A stretch of DNA of 64,000 nt from Yamagishiella unicocca (GCA_003116995.1 BDSL01000058.1:1-64000), one strand, 5' to 3'. Positions 1-13,646 are shown, counted from the first letter of the stretch. The notes: a model not told the origin generated them from the sequence alone. Made by a program: numbers and translations.

Positions 1-3000
1 TAATCAATACCGAAAGTCTTGGGCCAGCAGCAAACCGCAGGAAGGACCTGAAAATGGCCATGGTGGTTAGCAAAGCACAGAGCAAAAGCTAACTGCTGCC
101 AGGTTCGCCTTGTCCTACAGGCGCAGTGCCTTGACCAAATGGCACCAAACTTGCGCTTTGATCTTTCAATGATATTTATAATCAATACCGAAAGTCTTGG
201 GGCCAGCAGCAAACCGCAAGAAGGACCTGAAAATGGCCATGGTGGTTAGCAAAGCACAGAGCAACAAGCTAACTGCTGCCCAGGTTCGCCTTGTCCTACA
301 GGCGCAGTGCCTTGACCAAATGGCACCAACTTGCGCTTTGATCTTTCAATGATATTATTAATCAATACCGAAAGTCTTGGGCCAGCAGCAAACCGCAAGA
401 AGGACCTGAAAATGGCCATGGTGGTTAGCAAAGCACAGAGCAACTAACTGCTGCCCAGGTTCGCCTTGTCCTACAGGTGCAGTGCCTTGACCAAATGGCA
501 CCAAACTTGCGCTTTGATCTTTCAATGATTTATAATCAATACCGAAAGTCTTGGGGCCAGCAGCAACCGCAGGAAGGACCTGAAAATGGCATGGTGGTTA
601 GCAAAGCACAGAGCAACTAACTGCTGCCCAGGTTCGCCTTGTCCTACAGGCAGTGCCTTGACCAAATGGCACAAACTTGCGCTTTGATCTTTCAATAATA
701 TACAATACCGAAAGTCTTGGGCCAGCAGCAAACCGCAGAAGGACCTGAAAATGCCATGGTGGTTAGCAAAGCACAGAGCAAAGCTAACTGCTGCCCAGGT
801 TCGCCTTGTCCTACAGGCGCAGTGCCTTGACCAAATGGCACCAAACTTGCGCTTTGATCTTTCAATGATATTTATAATCAATACCGAAAGTCTTGGGGCC
901 AGCAGCAAACCGCAAGAAGGACCTGAAAATGGCCATGGTGGTTAGCAAAGCACAGAGCAACAAGCTAACTGCTGCCCAGGTTCGCCTTGTCCTACAGGCG
1001 CAGTGCCTTGACCAAATGGCACCAAACTTGCGCTTTGATCTTTCAATGATATTATAATCAATACCGAAAGTCTTGGGCCAGCAGCAACCGCAGGAAGGAC
1101 CTGAAAATGGCCATGGTGGTTAGCAAAGCACAGAGCAACAGCTAACTGCTGCCCAGGTTCGCCTTGTCCTACAGGCGCAGTGCCTTGACCAAATGGCACC
1201 AAACTTGCGCTTTGATCTTTCAATGATATTTATAATCAATACCGAAAGTCTTGGGGCCAGCAGCAAACCGCAAGAAGGACCTGAAAATGGCCATGGTGGT
1301 TAGCAAAGCACAGAGCAACAAGCTAACTGCTGCCCAGGTTCGCCTTGTCCTACAGGCGCAGTGCCTTGACCAAATGGCACCAAACTTGCGCTTTGATCTT
1401 TCAATGATATTTATAATACCGAAAGTCTTGGGGCCAGCAGCAAACCGCAGGAAGGACCTGAAAATGGCCATGGTGGTTAGCAAAGCACAGAGCAACAGCT
1501 AACTGCTGCCCAGGTTCGCCTTGTCCTACAGGCGCAGTGCCTTGACCAAATGGCACCAAACTTGCGCTTTGATCTTTCAATGATATTTATAATCAATACC
1601 GAAAGTCTTGGGGCCAGCAGCAAACCGCAAGAAGGACCTGAAAATGGCCATGGTGGTTAGCAAAGCACAGAGCAACAAGCTAACTGCTGCCCAGGTTCGC
1701 CTTGTCCTACAGGCGCAGTGCCTTGACCAAATGGCACCAAACTTGCGCTTTGATCTTTCAATGATATTATAATCAATACCGAAAGTCTTGGGAGCAGCAA
1801 ACCGCAAGAAGGACCTGAAAATGGCCATGGTGGTTAGCAAAGCACAGAGCAACAAGCTAACTGCTGCCCAGGTTTGCCTTGTCCTACAGGCGCAGTGCCT
1901 TGACCAAATGGCACCAAACTTGCGCTTTGATCTTTCAATGATATTTTATAATCAATACCGAAAGTCTTGGGGCCAGCAGCAAACCGCAAGAAGGACCTGA
2001 AAATGGCCATGGTGGTTAGCAAAGCACAGAGCAACAGCTAACTGCTGCCCAGGTTCGCCTTGTCCTACAGGCGCAGTGCCTTGACCAAATGGCACCAAAC
2101 TTGCGCTTTGATCTTTCAATGATTATTAATCAATACCGAAAGTCTTGGGGCCAGCAGCAACCGCAAGAAGGACCTGAAAATGGCCATGGTGGTTAGCAAA
2201 GCACAGAGCAACAAGCTAACTGCTGCCCAGGTTCGCCTTGTCCTACAGGCGCAGTGCCTTGACCAAATGGCACAAACTTGCGCTTTGATCTTTCAATGAT
2301 ATTTATAATCAATACCGAAAGTCTTGGGGCCAGCAGCAAACCGCAAGAAGGACCTGAAAATGGCCATGGTGGTTAGCAAAGCACAGAGCAACAAGCTAAC
2401 TGCTGCCCAGGTTCGCCTTGTCCTACAGGCGCAGTGCCTTGACCAAATGGCACCAAACTTGCGCTTTGATCTTTCAATGATATTATAATCAATACCGAAA
2501 GTCTTGGGGCCAGCAGCAAACCGCAAGAAGGACCTGAAAATGGCCATGGTGGTTAGCAAAGCACAGAGCAACTAACTGCTGCCCAGGTTCGCCTTGTCCT
2601 ACAGGCGCAGTGCCTTGACCAAATGGCACCAAACTTGCGCTTTGATCTTTCAATGATATTAATCAATACCGAAAGTCTTGGGCCAGCAGCAAACCGCAAG
2701 AAGGACCTGAAAATGGCCATGGTGGTTAGCAAAGCACAGAGCAACAGCTAACTGCTGCCCAGGTTCGCCTTGTCCTACAGGCGCAGTGCCTTGACCAAAT
2801 GGCACCAAACTTGCGCTTTGATCTTTCAATGATATTTATAATCAATACCGAAAGTCTTGGGGCCAGCAGCAAACCGCAAGAAGGACCTGAAAATGGCCAT
2901 GGTGGTTAGCAAAGCACAGAGCAACAAGCTAACTGCTGCCCAGGTTCGCCTTGTCCTACAGGCGCAGTGCCTTGACCAAATGGCACCAAACTTGCGCTTT

Positions 3001-6000
3001 GATCTTTCAATGATATTTAATCAATACCGAAAGTCTTGGGCCAGCAGCAAACCGCAAGAAGGACCTGAAAATGGCCATGGTGGTTAGCAAAGCACAGAGC
3101 AACAGCTAACTGCTGCCCAGGTTCGCCTTCCTACAGGCGCAGTGCCTTGACCAAATGGCACCAAACTTGCGCTTTGATCTTTCAATGATATTTATAATCA
3201 ATACCGAAAGTCTTGGGGCCAGCAGCAAACCGCAAGAAGGACCTGAAAATGGCCATGGTGGTTAGCAAAGCACAGAGCAACAAGCTAACTGCTGCCCAGG
3301 TTCGCCTTGTCCTACAGGCGCAGTGCCTTGACCAAATGGCACCAAACTTGCGCTTTGATCTTTCAATGATATTATTAATCAATACCGAAAGTCTTGGGCC
3401 AGCAGCAAACCGCAGGAAGGACCTGAAAATGGCCATGGTGGTTAGCAAAGCACAGAGCAACAGCTAACTGCTGCCCAGGTTCGCCTTGTCCTACAGGCGC
3501 AGTGCCTTGACCAAATGGCACCAAACTTGCGCTTTGATCTTTCAATGATTTTAATCAATACCGAAAGTCTTGGGGCCAGCAGCAAACCGCAAGAAGGACC
3601 TGAAAATGGCCATGGTGGTTAGCAAAGCACAGAGCAACAAGCTAACTGCTGCCCAGGTTCGCCTTGTCCTACAGGCGCAGTGCCTTGACCAAATGGCACC
3701 AAACTTGCGCTTTGATCTTTCAATGATATTTATAATCAATACCGAAAGTCTTGGGGCCAGCAGCAAACCGCAAGAAGGACCTGAAAATGGCCATGGTGGT
3801 TAGCAAAGCACAGAGCAACAAGCTAACTGCTGCCCAGGTTCGCCTTGTCCTACAGGCGCAGTGCCTTGACCAAATGGCACCAAACTTGCGCTTTGATCTT
3901 TCAATGATATTTATAATCAATACCGAAAGTCTTGGGCCAGCAGCAAACCGCAAGAAGGACCTGAAAATGGCCATGGTGGTTAGCAAAGCACAGAGCAACA
4001 GCTAACTGCTGCCAGGTTCGCCTTGTCCTACAGGCGCAGTGCCTTGACCAAATGGCACCAAACTTGCGCTTTGATCTTTCAATGATATTAATCAATACCG
4101 AAAGTCTTGGGGCCAGCAGCAAACCGCAGGAAGGACCTGAAAATGGCCATGGTGGTTAGCAAAGCACAGAGCAATGAGCTAACTGCTGCCCAGGTTCGCC
4201 TTGTCCTACAGGCGCAGTGCCTTGACCAAATGGCACCAAACTTGCGCTTTGATCTTTCAATGATATTTATAATCAATACCGAAAGTCTTGGGGCCAGCAG
4301 CAAACCGCAAGAAGGACCTGAAAATGGCCATGGTGGTTAGCAAAGCACAGAGCAACAAGCTAACTGCTGCCCAGGTTCGCCTTGTCCTACAGGCGCAGTG
4401 CCTTGACCAAATGGCACCAAACTTGCGCTTTGATCTTTCAATGATATTATTAATCAATACCGAAAGTCTTGGGGCCAGCAGCAAACCGCAAGAAGGACCT
4501 GAAAATGGCCATGGTGGTTAGCAAAGCACAGAGCAACAAGCTAACTGCTGCCCAGGTTTGCCTTGTCCTACAGGTGCAGTGCCTTGACCAAATGGCACCA
4601 AACTTGCGCTTTGATCTTTCAATGATATTTATAATCAATACCGAAAGTCTTGGGGCCAGCAGCAAACCGCAAGAAGGACCTGAAAATGGCCATGGTGGTT
4701 AGCAAAGCACAGAGCAACAAGCTAACTGCTGCCCAGGTTCGCCTTGTCCTACAGGCGCAGTGCCTTGACCAAATGGCACCAAACTTGCGCTTTGATCTTT
4801 CAATGATATTTATAATCAATACCGAAAGTCTTGGGCCAGCAGCAAACCGCAAGAAGGACCTGAAAATGGCCATGGTGGTTAGCAAAGCACAGAGCAACAA
4901 GCTAACTGCTGCCCAGGTTCGCCTTGTCCTACAGGCGCAGTGCCTTGACCAAATGGCACCAAACTTGCGCTTTGATCTTTCAATGATATTTATAATCAAT
5001 ACCGAAAGTCTTGGGGCCAGCAGCAAACCGCAAGAAGGACCTGAAAATGGCCATGGTGGTTAGCAAAGCACAGAGCAACAAGCTAACTGCTGCCCAGGTT
5101 CGCCTTGTCCTACAGGCGCAGTGCCTTGACCAAATGGCACCAAACTTGCGCTTTGATCTTTCAATGATATTTATAATCAATACCGAAAGTCTTGGGGCCA
5201 GCAGCAAACCGCAAGAAGGACCTGAAAATGGCCATGGTGGTTAGCAAAGCACAGAGCAACAAGCTAACTGCTGCCCAGGTTCGCCTTGTCCTACAGGCGC
5301 AGTGCCTTGACCAAATGGCACCAAACTTGCGCTTTGATCTTTCAATGATATTTATAATCAATACCGAAAGTCTTGGGGCCAGCAGCAAACCGCAAGAAGG
5401 ACCTGAAAATGGCCATGGTGGTTAGCAAAGCACAGAGCAACAAGCTAACTGCTGCCCAGGTTCGCCTTGTCCTACAGGCGCAGTGCCTTGACCAAATGGC
5501 ACCAAACTTGCGCTTTGATCTTTCAATGATATTTATAATCAATACCGAAAGTCTTGGGGCCAGCAGCAAACCGCAAGAAGGACCTGAAAATGGCCATGGT
5601 GGTTAGCAAAGCACAGAGCAACAAGCTAACTGCTGCCCAGGTTCGCCTTGTCCTACAGGCGCAGTGCCTTGACCAAATGGCACCAAACTTGCGCTTTGAT
5701 CTTTCAATGATATTTATAATCAATACCGAAAGTCTTGGGCCAGCAGCAAACCGCAGAAGGACCTGAAAATGGCCATGGTGGTTAGCAAAGCACAGAGCAA
5801 CAAGCTAACTGCTGCCCAGGTTCGCCTTGTCCTACAGGCAGTGCCTTGACCAAATGGCACCAAACTTGCGCTTTGATCTTTCAATGATATTTATAATCAA
5901 TACCGAAAGTCTTGGGGCCAGCAGCAAACCGCAAGAAGGACCTGAAAATGGCCATGGTGGTTAGCAAAGCACAGAGCAACAAGCTAACTGCTGCCCAGGT

Positions 6001-6010
6001 TTGCCTTGTC
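1..6010. repeat. 181-bp satellite array, left block
   Basis: Head-to-tail monomers recur every 181 bp, seen cleanly between about 4.6 and 5.7 kb where successive copies are nearly identical. A monomer can be phased from ATCAATACCGAAAGTCTTGG to the run TTTCAATGATATTTATA. The block holds about 33 copies. Most carry CAGGTTCGCC and CAGGCGCAG, which separates them from the right block. In the first 4.6 kb many copies differ by one- to three-base deletions, often in short homopolymers (TTGGGCC against TTGGGGCC). Short open frames exist on both strands of each monomer, but 181 is not a multiple of three, so frames shift from copy to copy; I do not regard them as genes. The array runs off the left edge of the window. 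Confidence 0.97.
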
Positions 6011-9000
6011 CTACTGCCTTGACCAAATGGCTTGCGCTTTGATCTTTCAATGATATTTATAATCAATACCGAAAGTCTTGGGGCCAGCAGCAAACCGCAG
6101 AAGGACCTGAAAATGGCCATGGTGGTTAGCAAAGCACAGAGCAACAAGCTTGCTGCCCAACAGGCGCAGTGCCTTGACCAAATGGCACCAAACTTGCGCT
6201 TTGATCTTTCAATGATATTTATAATCAATACCGAAAGTCTTGGGGCCAGCAAAATGGCCATGGTGGTTAGCAAAGCACAGAGCAGCTAACTGCTGCCGGA
6301 CAGGCGCAGTGCCTTGACCAAATGGCCCATTGCATCTTTCAATGATATTTATAATCAATACCGAAAGTCTTGGGGCCAGCAGCAAACCGCAGAAGGACCT
6401 GAAAATGGCCATGCAACACAGCTAACTGCTGCCCAGGTTCGCCTTGTCCTACAGGCGCAGTGCCTTGACCAAATGGCACCAAACTTGCGCTTTGATCTTT
6501 CAATGATATTTATAATCAATACCGAAAGTCTTGGGGCCAGCAGCAAACCGCAAGAAGGACCTGAAAATGGCCATGGTGGTTAGCAAAGCACAGAGCAACA
6601 AGCTAACTGCTGCCCCTTTCGCCTTGTCAATACTAGCAGCAAACAGTGCCTTGACCAAATGGCACTTGCGCTTTGATCTTTCAATGATATTTATAATCAA
6701 TACCGAAAGTCTTGGGGCCAGCAGCAAACCGCAAGGAAGGACCTGAAAATGGCCATGGTGGTTAGCAATAGCACAGAGCAACAACTGCTGCTGCCCAGGT
6801 TCGCCTTGTCCTACAGGCGCAGTGCCTTGACCAAATGGCACCAAACTTGCGCTTTGATCTTTCAATGATATTTATAATCAATACCGAAAGTCTTGGGGCC
6901 AGCAGCAAACCGCAAGAAGGACCTGAAAATGGCCATGGTGGTTAGCAAAGCACAGAGCAACAAGCTAACTGCTGCCCAGGTTCGCAATACCGAAAGTCTT
7001 GTCCTACAGCTGCTGCCTTGACAAAATGGCACCAAACTTGCGCTTTGATCTTTCAATGATATTTATAATCAATACCGAAAGTCTTGGGGCCAGCAGCAAA
7101 CCGCAAGAAGGACCTGAAAATGGCCATGGTGGTTAGCAAAGCACAGAGCAACAAGCTAACTGCTGCCCAGGTTTGCCTTGTCCTACAGGCGCAGTGCCTT
7201 GACCAAATGGCACCAAACTTGCGCTTTGATCTTTCAATGATGCCTTGACTGAAAACTTGGGTTTAGCAATACCGCAGCAGCACCGCAGAAGGACCTGAAA
7301 ATGGCCATGGTGGTTAGCAAAGCACAGAGCAACAAGCTAACTGCTGCCCAGGTTTTGTCCTACAGGCGCAGTGCCTTGACCAAATGGCACCAAACTTGCG
7401 CTTTGAGATCAATTACATCTATGCTGCCCAGGTTTGCCTTACCTACCAGATCTTTCAATGATGCCCAGCAGCAAACCGCTGAAAATGGCCATGGTGGTTA
7501 GCAAAGCACAGAGCAATGCTGCCCAGGTTTGCCTTGTTGCCTACAGGTGATCTTTCAATGATATTTATAATCAATACCGAAAGTCTTTTGGCCACAGCAA
7601 ATGGCACCAAACTTGCGGCTTTGATCTTTCAATGATATTTATAATCAATACCGAAAGTCTTGGGGCAGCAGCACAGACAAAGCACAGAGCTAACTGCTGC
7701 CCAGGTTCGCCTTGTCCTTGCCTTGACCAAATGGTTGGCGATCTTTCAATGATATTTATAATCAATACCGCTTGGGCTTGACAAAGCACAGATAACTGCT
7801 GCCCAGGTTTTGCCTTGTTGCCTGGCTTGGCGATCTTTCAATGATATTTATAATCAATACCGAAAGTCTTGGGGCCAGCAGCAAACCGCACAGACCTGCT
7901 GCCCAAAACTTGCCATGGTTTTTGATCTTTCAATGACAATAGAAAGTCTTTGCTGCCTGCTGCCCAGGTTCGCCTTGTCCTACAGGCGCAGTGCCTTGAC
8001 CAAATGGCACCAAACTTGCGCTTTGATCTTTCAATGATATTTAGCAAAGCACAGAGCAACAAGCTAACTGCTGCCCAGGTTCGCCTTGTCCTTGCCTTGA
8101 CCAAATGGCACCAAACTTGCGCTTTGATCTTTCAATGATGCCCAGCAGCTTGACCACAGATAAACCAAAAGGCTTTGATCTTTCAATGATGCATGGTGCA
8201 AAGTAACTGCTGCCCAGGTTCGCCTTGTCCTACAGGCGCAGTGCCTTGACCAAATGGCACCAAACTTGCGCTTTGATCTTTCAATGATATTTATAATCAA
8301 TACCGAAAGTCTTGGGGCCAGCAGCAAACCGCAGAAGGACCTGAAAATGGCCATGGTGGTTAGCAAAGCACAGAGCAACAAGCTAACTGCTGCCCAGGTT
8401 CGCCTTGTCCTTGCCTTGACCAAATGGCACCAAACTTGCGCTTTGATCTTTCAATGATATTTATAATCAATACCGAAAGTCTTGGGCCAGCAGCAAACCG
8501 CAAGAAGGACCTGAAAATGGCCATGGTGGTTAGCAAAGCAAGAGCAACAAGCTAACTGCTGCCCAGGTTCCAAACTTGCGTTTGATCTTTCAATGATATT
8601 TATAATCAATACCGAAAGTCTTGGGGCCAGCAGCAAACCGCAGGAAGGACCTGAAATGGCCATGGTTTTATAATCAATACCGCTTGGGGCCAGCAGCAGC
8701 AACCTGAAAATGGCCATAGCAAAGCACAGAGCAACAAGCTGCTGCCCAGGTTTGCCTTGTCCTACAGGTGCCTTGACCTGGCACCAAACTTGCGCTTTGA
8801 TCTTTCAATGATATTTATAATCAATACCGAAAGTCTTGGGGCCAGCAGCAAACTTGACCTGAAAACTTGCGGTTTGATCTTTCAATGATATTTATAATCA
8901 ATACCGAAAGTCTTGGGGCCAGCAGCAAACCGCAAGAAGGACCTGAAATGGCCATGGTGGTTAGCAAAGCACAGAGCAATGCTGCCCAGGTTTTGTCCTT

Positions 9001-10049
9001 GCCTTGACCTGGCACCAGGCTTTGATCTTTCAATGATATTTATAATCAATACCGAAAGTCTTGTTGACCAAGATGCTGCCCAACAAGTGCCTTGCCAAAT
9101 GGCACCAAACTTGCGCTTTGATCTTTCAATGATATTTATAATCAATACCGAAAGTCTTGGGGCCAGCAGCAAACCGCAGAAGGAAAAATGGCCACCTGCT
9201 GCCCAGGTTTGCCTTGTCCTACAGGTGGCCATGGTGCCTTGATCTTTCAATGATATTTATAATCAATACCGAAAGTCACAGCAGCACAAACCGCTGCTGC
9301 CCAGGTTTTGTCCTTGATGGCACCATAATCAGCTTCTTGGGGCCAGCAGCAAACTTGGACTGCTGCCCAGGTTTTGTCCTTGCCTTGACCAAATGGCACC
9401 AAACTTGCGCTTTGATAATCAATACCGAAAGTCTTGGGCCAGCAGCAGCAGCAAACCACTGCTGCCCACCTTGTCCTACAAATGGCTGCGCTTTGATCTT
9501 TCAATGCAATACCGCAGCAGCAAACCGCAAGAAGGACCTGAAAATGGCCATGCAAAGCACAGAGCAACAAGCTAACTGCTGCCCAGGTTTGCCTTGTCCT
9601 ACAGGTGCAGTGCCACCAAATGAAAGTCTTGGGGCTTTGGCGCTTTGCCCAAATGATATTTTTGATAATCAATACCGAAAGTCTTGGGGCCAGCAGCAAA
9701 CCGCAAGAAGGACCTGAAAATGGCCATGGTGGTTAGCAAAGCACAGAGCAACAAGCTAACTGCTGCCCAGGTTTGCCTTGTCCTACAGGTGCAGTGCCTT
9801 GACCAAATGGCACCAAACTTGCAGCAATACCGAAAGTCTTGGGCTGAAAATGACAAAGCACAGAGCAACAAGCTAACTGCTGCCCAGGTTTGCCTTGTCC
9901 TACAGGCGCAACCAAATGGCTTGCGCTTTGATCTTTCAATGATATTTATAATCAATACCGAAAGTCTTGGGGCCAGCAGCAAACCGCACCTTGGCCACAT
10001 GCTGCCCAGGTTTGCCTTGTCCTTTAGGCGCTTTGACTTTCAATGAATT
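6011..10049. repeat. Scrambled satellite block
   Basis: The same satellite words occur here, but monomers are truncated, internally deleted and joined out of order. Examples are CTTTCAATGATGCCCAGCAGC near 8.13 kb and repeated short cycles of CTGCCCAGGTTTTGTCC near 9.0-9.4 kb. Intact 181-bp units are rare (for example around 8.2-8.4 kb and 9.7 kb). No non-satellite insertion of any length is visible. It is either a genuinely decayed or rearranged core, or an assembly or polishing artefact in an array that could not be resolved. Confidence 0.85.
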
Positions 10050-12489
10050 TATAATCAATACCGAAAGTTTGGGGCCAGCAGCAAACCGCAAGAAGGACCT
10101 GGAAAATGGCCATGGTGGTTTAGCAAAGCACAGAGCAACAAGCTAACTGCTGCCCAGGTTTGCCTTGTCCTACAGGTGCCAGTGCCTGACCAAATGGCAC
10201 CAAACTTGCGCTTTGATCTTTCAATGATATTTATAATCAATACCGAAAGTCTTGGGGCCAGCAGCTAATCGCAGGAAGGACCTGAAAATGGCCATGGTGG
10301 TTAGAAAAGCACAGGAGCAACAAGCTAACTGCTGCCCAGGTTTGCCTTGTCCTACAGGCGCAGTGCCTTGACCAAATGGCACCAAACTTGCGCTTTGATC
10401 TTTCAATGATATTTATAATCAATACCGAAAGTCTTGGGGCCAGCAGCTAATCGCAGGAAGGACCTGAAATGGCCATGGTGGTTAGAAAAGCACAGAGCAA
10501 CAAGCTAACTGCTGCCCAGGTTTGCCTTGTCCTACAGGCGCAGTGCCTTGACCAAATGGCACCAAACTTGCGCTTTGATCTTTCAATGATATTTATAATC
10601 AATACCGAAAGTCTTGGGGCCAGCAGCTAGCCGCAGGAAGGACCTGGAAATGGCCATGGTGGTTAGAAAAGCACAGAGCAACAAGCTAACTGCTGCCCAG
10701 GTTTGCCTTGTCCTACAGGTGCGGTGCCTTTACCAAATGTCACCAAACTTGCGCTTTGATCTTTCAATGATATTTATAATCAATACCGAAAGTCTTGGGG
10801 CCAGCAGCAAACCGCAAGAAGGACCTGAAAATGGCCATGGTGGTTAGCAAAGCACAGAGCAACAAGCTAACTGCTGCCCAGGTTTGCCTTGTCCTACAGG
10901 GCAGTGCAATGGCACCAAACTTGCGCTTTGATCTTTCAATGATATTTATAATCAATACCGAAAGTCTTGGGGCCAGCAGCTAATCGCAGGAAGGACCTGA
11001 AAATGGCCATGGTGGTTAGAAAAGCACAGAGCAACAAGCTAACTGCTGCCCAGGTTTGCCTTGTCCTACAGGTGCGGTGCCTTGACCAAATGGCACCAAA
11101 CTTGCGCTTTGATCTTTCAATGATATTTATAATCAATACCGAAAGTCTTGGGGCCAGCAGCAAACCGCAAGAAGGACCTGAAAATGGCCATGGTGGTTAG
11201 CAAAGCACAGAGCAACAAGCTAACTGCTGCCCAGGTTTGCCTTGTCCTACAGGTGCAGTGCCTTGACCAAATGGCACCAAACTTGCGCTTTGATCTTTCA
11301 ATGATATTTATAATCAATACCGAAAGTCTTGGGGCCAGCAGCTAATCGCAGGAAGGACCTGAAAATGGCCATGGTGGTTAGAAAAGCACAGAGCAACAAG
11401 CTAACTGCTGCCCAGGTTCGCCTTGTCCTACAGGCGCAGTGCCTTGACCAAATGGCACCAAACTTGCGCTTTGACCTTTCAATGATATTTATAATCAATA
11501 CCGAAAGTCTTGGGGCCAGCAGCTAGCCGCAGGAAGGACCTGGAAATGGCCATGGTGGTTAGAAAAGCACAGAGCAACAAGCTAACTGCTGCCCAGGTTT
11601 GCCTTGTCCTACAGGTGCGGTGCCTTGACCAAATGGCACCAAACTTGCGCTTTGATCTTTCAATGATATTTATAATCAATACCGAAAGTCTTGGGGCCAG
11701 CAGCAAACCGCAAGAAGGACCTGAAAATGGCCATGGTGGTTAGCAAAGCACAGAGCAACAAGCTAACTGCTGCCCAGGTTTGCCTTGTCCTACAGGTGCA
11801 GTGCCTTGACCAAATGGCACCAAACTTGCGCTTTGATCTTTCAATGATATTTATAATCAATACCGAAAGTCTTGGGGCCAGCAGCTAATCGCAAGAAGGA
11901 CCTGAAAATGGCCATGGTGGTTAGCAAAGCACAGAGCAACAAGCTAACTGCTGCCCAGGTTTGCCTTGTCCTACAGGTGCGGTGCCTTGACCAAATGGCA
12001 CCAAACTTGCGCTTTGATCTTTCAATGATATTTATAATCAATACCGAAAGTCTTGGGGCCAGCAGCAAACCGCAAGAAGGACCTGAAAATGGCCATGGTG
12101 GTTAGCAAAGCACAGAGCAACAAGCTAACTGCTGCCCAGGTTTGCCTTGTCCTACAGGTGCAGTGCCTTGACCAAATGGCACCAAACTTGCGCTTTGATC
12201 TTTCAATGATATTTATAATCAATACCGAAAGTCTTGGGGCCAGCAGCTAATCGCAGGAAGGACCTGAAAATGGCCATGGTGGTTAGAAAAGCACAGAGCA
12301 ACAAGCTAACTGCTGCCCAGGTTTGCCTTGTCCTACAGGCGCAGTGCCTTGACCAAATGGCACCAAACTTGCGCTTTGACCTTTCAATGATATTTATAAT
12401 CAATACCGAAAGTCTTGGGGCCAGCAGCAAACCGCAAGAAGGACCTGAAAATGGCCATGGTGGTTAGCAAAGCACAGAGGAACAAGCTG
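10050..12489. repeat. 181-bp satellite, right block with alternating monomer types
   Basis: Regular 181-bp monomers with CAGGTTTGCC and CAGGTGCAG/CAGGTGCGG variants. Two types largely alternate. Type A reads AGCAAACCGCAAGAAGG with GTTAGCAAAG; type B reads AGCTAATCGCAGGAAGG (or AGCTAGCCGCAGG) with GTTAGAAAAG. This gives a higher-order period of about 362 bp. Two B copies are adjacent near 11.33 and 11.51 kb, the copy near 11.87 kb is an A/B hybrid, and one unit near 10.8 kb is 9 bp short. The array ends within the words GCACAGAGGAACAAGCT, after which unique sequence starts. Confidence 0.93.
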
Positions 12490-12751
12490 AAACTAAACCC
12501 GAACCGTAGGGTTCGTCTTGCCGCTACCGCGGGTGCAGGCCCTTTCCTTCGGTGGGCTTTATATTGGCGTTATTGCTCCCATCCATCCATCCGGGATTTC
12601 CGATCGATTGACACACAAATAGCAGTCGCGCCTGAAGCTGGCCCGGGCCGCCAGTATGTCATCAATGGCGGCCAATCGCGGCCAATCGCGGGTCATCGGC
12701 TGCTCGTCATCGTGCTTGTAGTTGTACTGTGTAAGCCCGCATTCCGTACAC

Positions 12752-13042
12752 CTAACAAACAAGCAGAGAGTGTTGGTTAGCTTTTTGCGCTGCTGCCGCT
12801 GTGCAGGCAACGAGAGCAGCCTGCCCGTCTACTTCCTTCCACACTGCATGGACCGCGACCCGAACTGCCGCTGGCGAACGGAGCACATAGTCCAAATCGT
12901 CAGCGTTCGTCCTGGACCTGACAAAGACGACGGCAGCACGGTCATGCTGGATGAGGAGGGTGTCCAGGTGCGAGACAATTGCATTCCAGGAGGACGATGA
13001 AAGCAGGGGAGGGTGCTTACTTGGCCATAGGAAGAGGTCCAA
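12752..13042 (-). pseudogene. Possible fragment of an SF2/RecQ-like helicase C-terminal lobe
   Basis: The minus-strand frame contains AVVFVRSRTNADDLDYVL followed by a stretch ending in QAALVACTAAAA. This resembles the start of a superfamily 2 helicase C domain (a VFVRTR-type motif IV, then an ATxAxGxG-like motif V), but the later helicase motifs are not found in any nearby frame. A second minus-strand frame at about 12,560-12,760 carries a CTEC motif behind an acceptor-like TTTGTTAG. Subtelomeric RecQ-like helicases are known beside satellite DNA in other eukaryotes, which makes the reading attractive but not proven. The similarity is short and judged by eye; it may be chance. Confidence 0.22.
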
Positions 13043-13646
13043 CTAGCACAGCAGGAGGGGGCGGCATGCACAGAAAGATGGAACACAGTCGACCTGGCTC
13101 TCGGATGGGTGGTCTGTTGCTATGCTTTTTCACATCCAGACAGGCTATAAGGTGTTGCGCGCAAGTACGATCCGAGCTGTCCCTTCTGCTTTGGGCATTG
13201 TGCAGGAGATTCGAGGGCACTGCCAGCAGTACGGGTGGTGCCTGGATGGCGACGCAGACGTGGAGGACGGCGGAGGGAGGCGGCCGCGAAAGGCAATCAT
13301 GAAGGAGGACCGACAGCGCCGTCAGCGCAAGGTGGAAAGGGTCGCACCGCCAGAGGCAATACAGACAGTGGATGTTGCTGTAGGCGTGCACCGTCGTTCA
13401 ATGTACGGACGTACGGTTCGGCCAGTGAAGAGGCCCGATTTGTAGGGCAAGCTGTGGTGCGGTCGTCGACCGGCTCGAGGTTTGGTGTATGGGGCTTGAC
13501 ACTGGCAACCGCACATTTTTACGGAAAACGCATGTTTCCAGGGAAGTTGATGGGTTTATGAAGCTCCTTAGGATGCCGAAGGCTACCCGTCAATCGAAGA
13601 CAGCATGCGTTTCCACTGCGCGATAACATTCCCGGGCACGGGGGTC

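Noticed and set aside
1..12489. Many open frames of 60-137 codons on both strands inside the satellite
   Set aside because: They repeat the monomer translation, occur on both strands, and shift frame each 181 bp; the longest arises only where a monomer is one base short.
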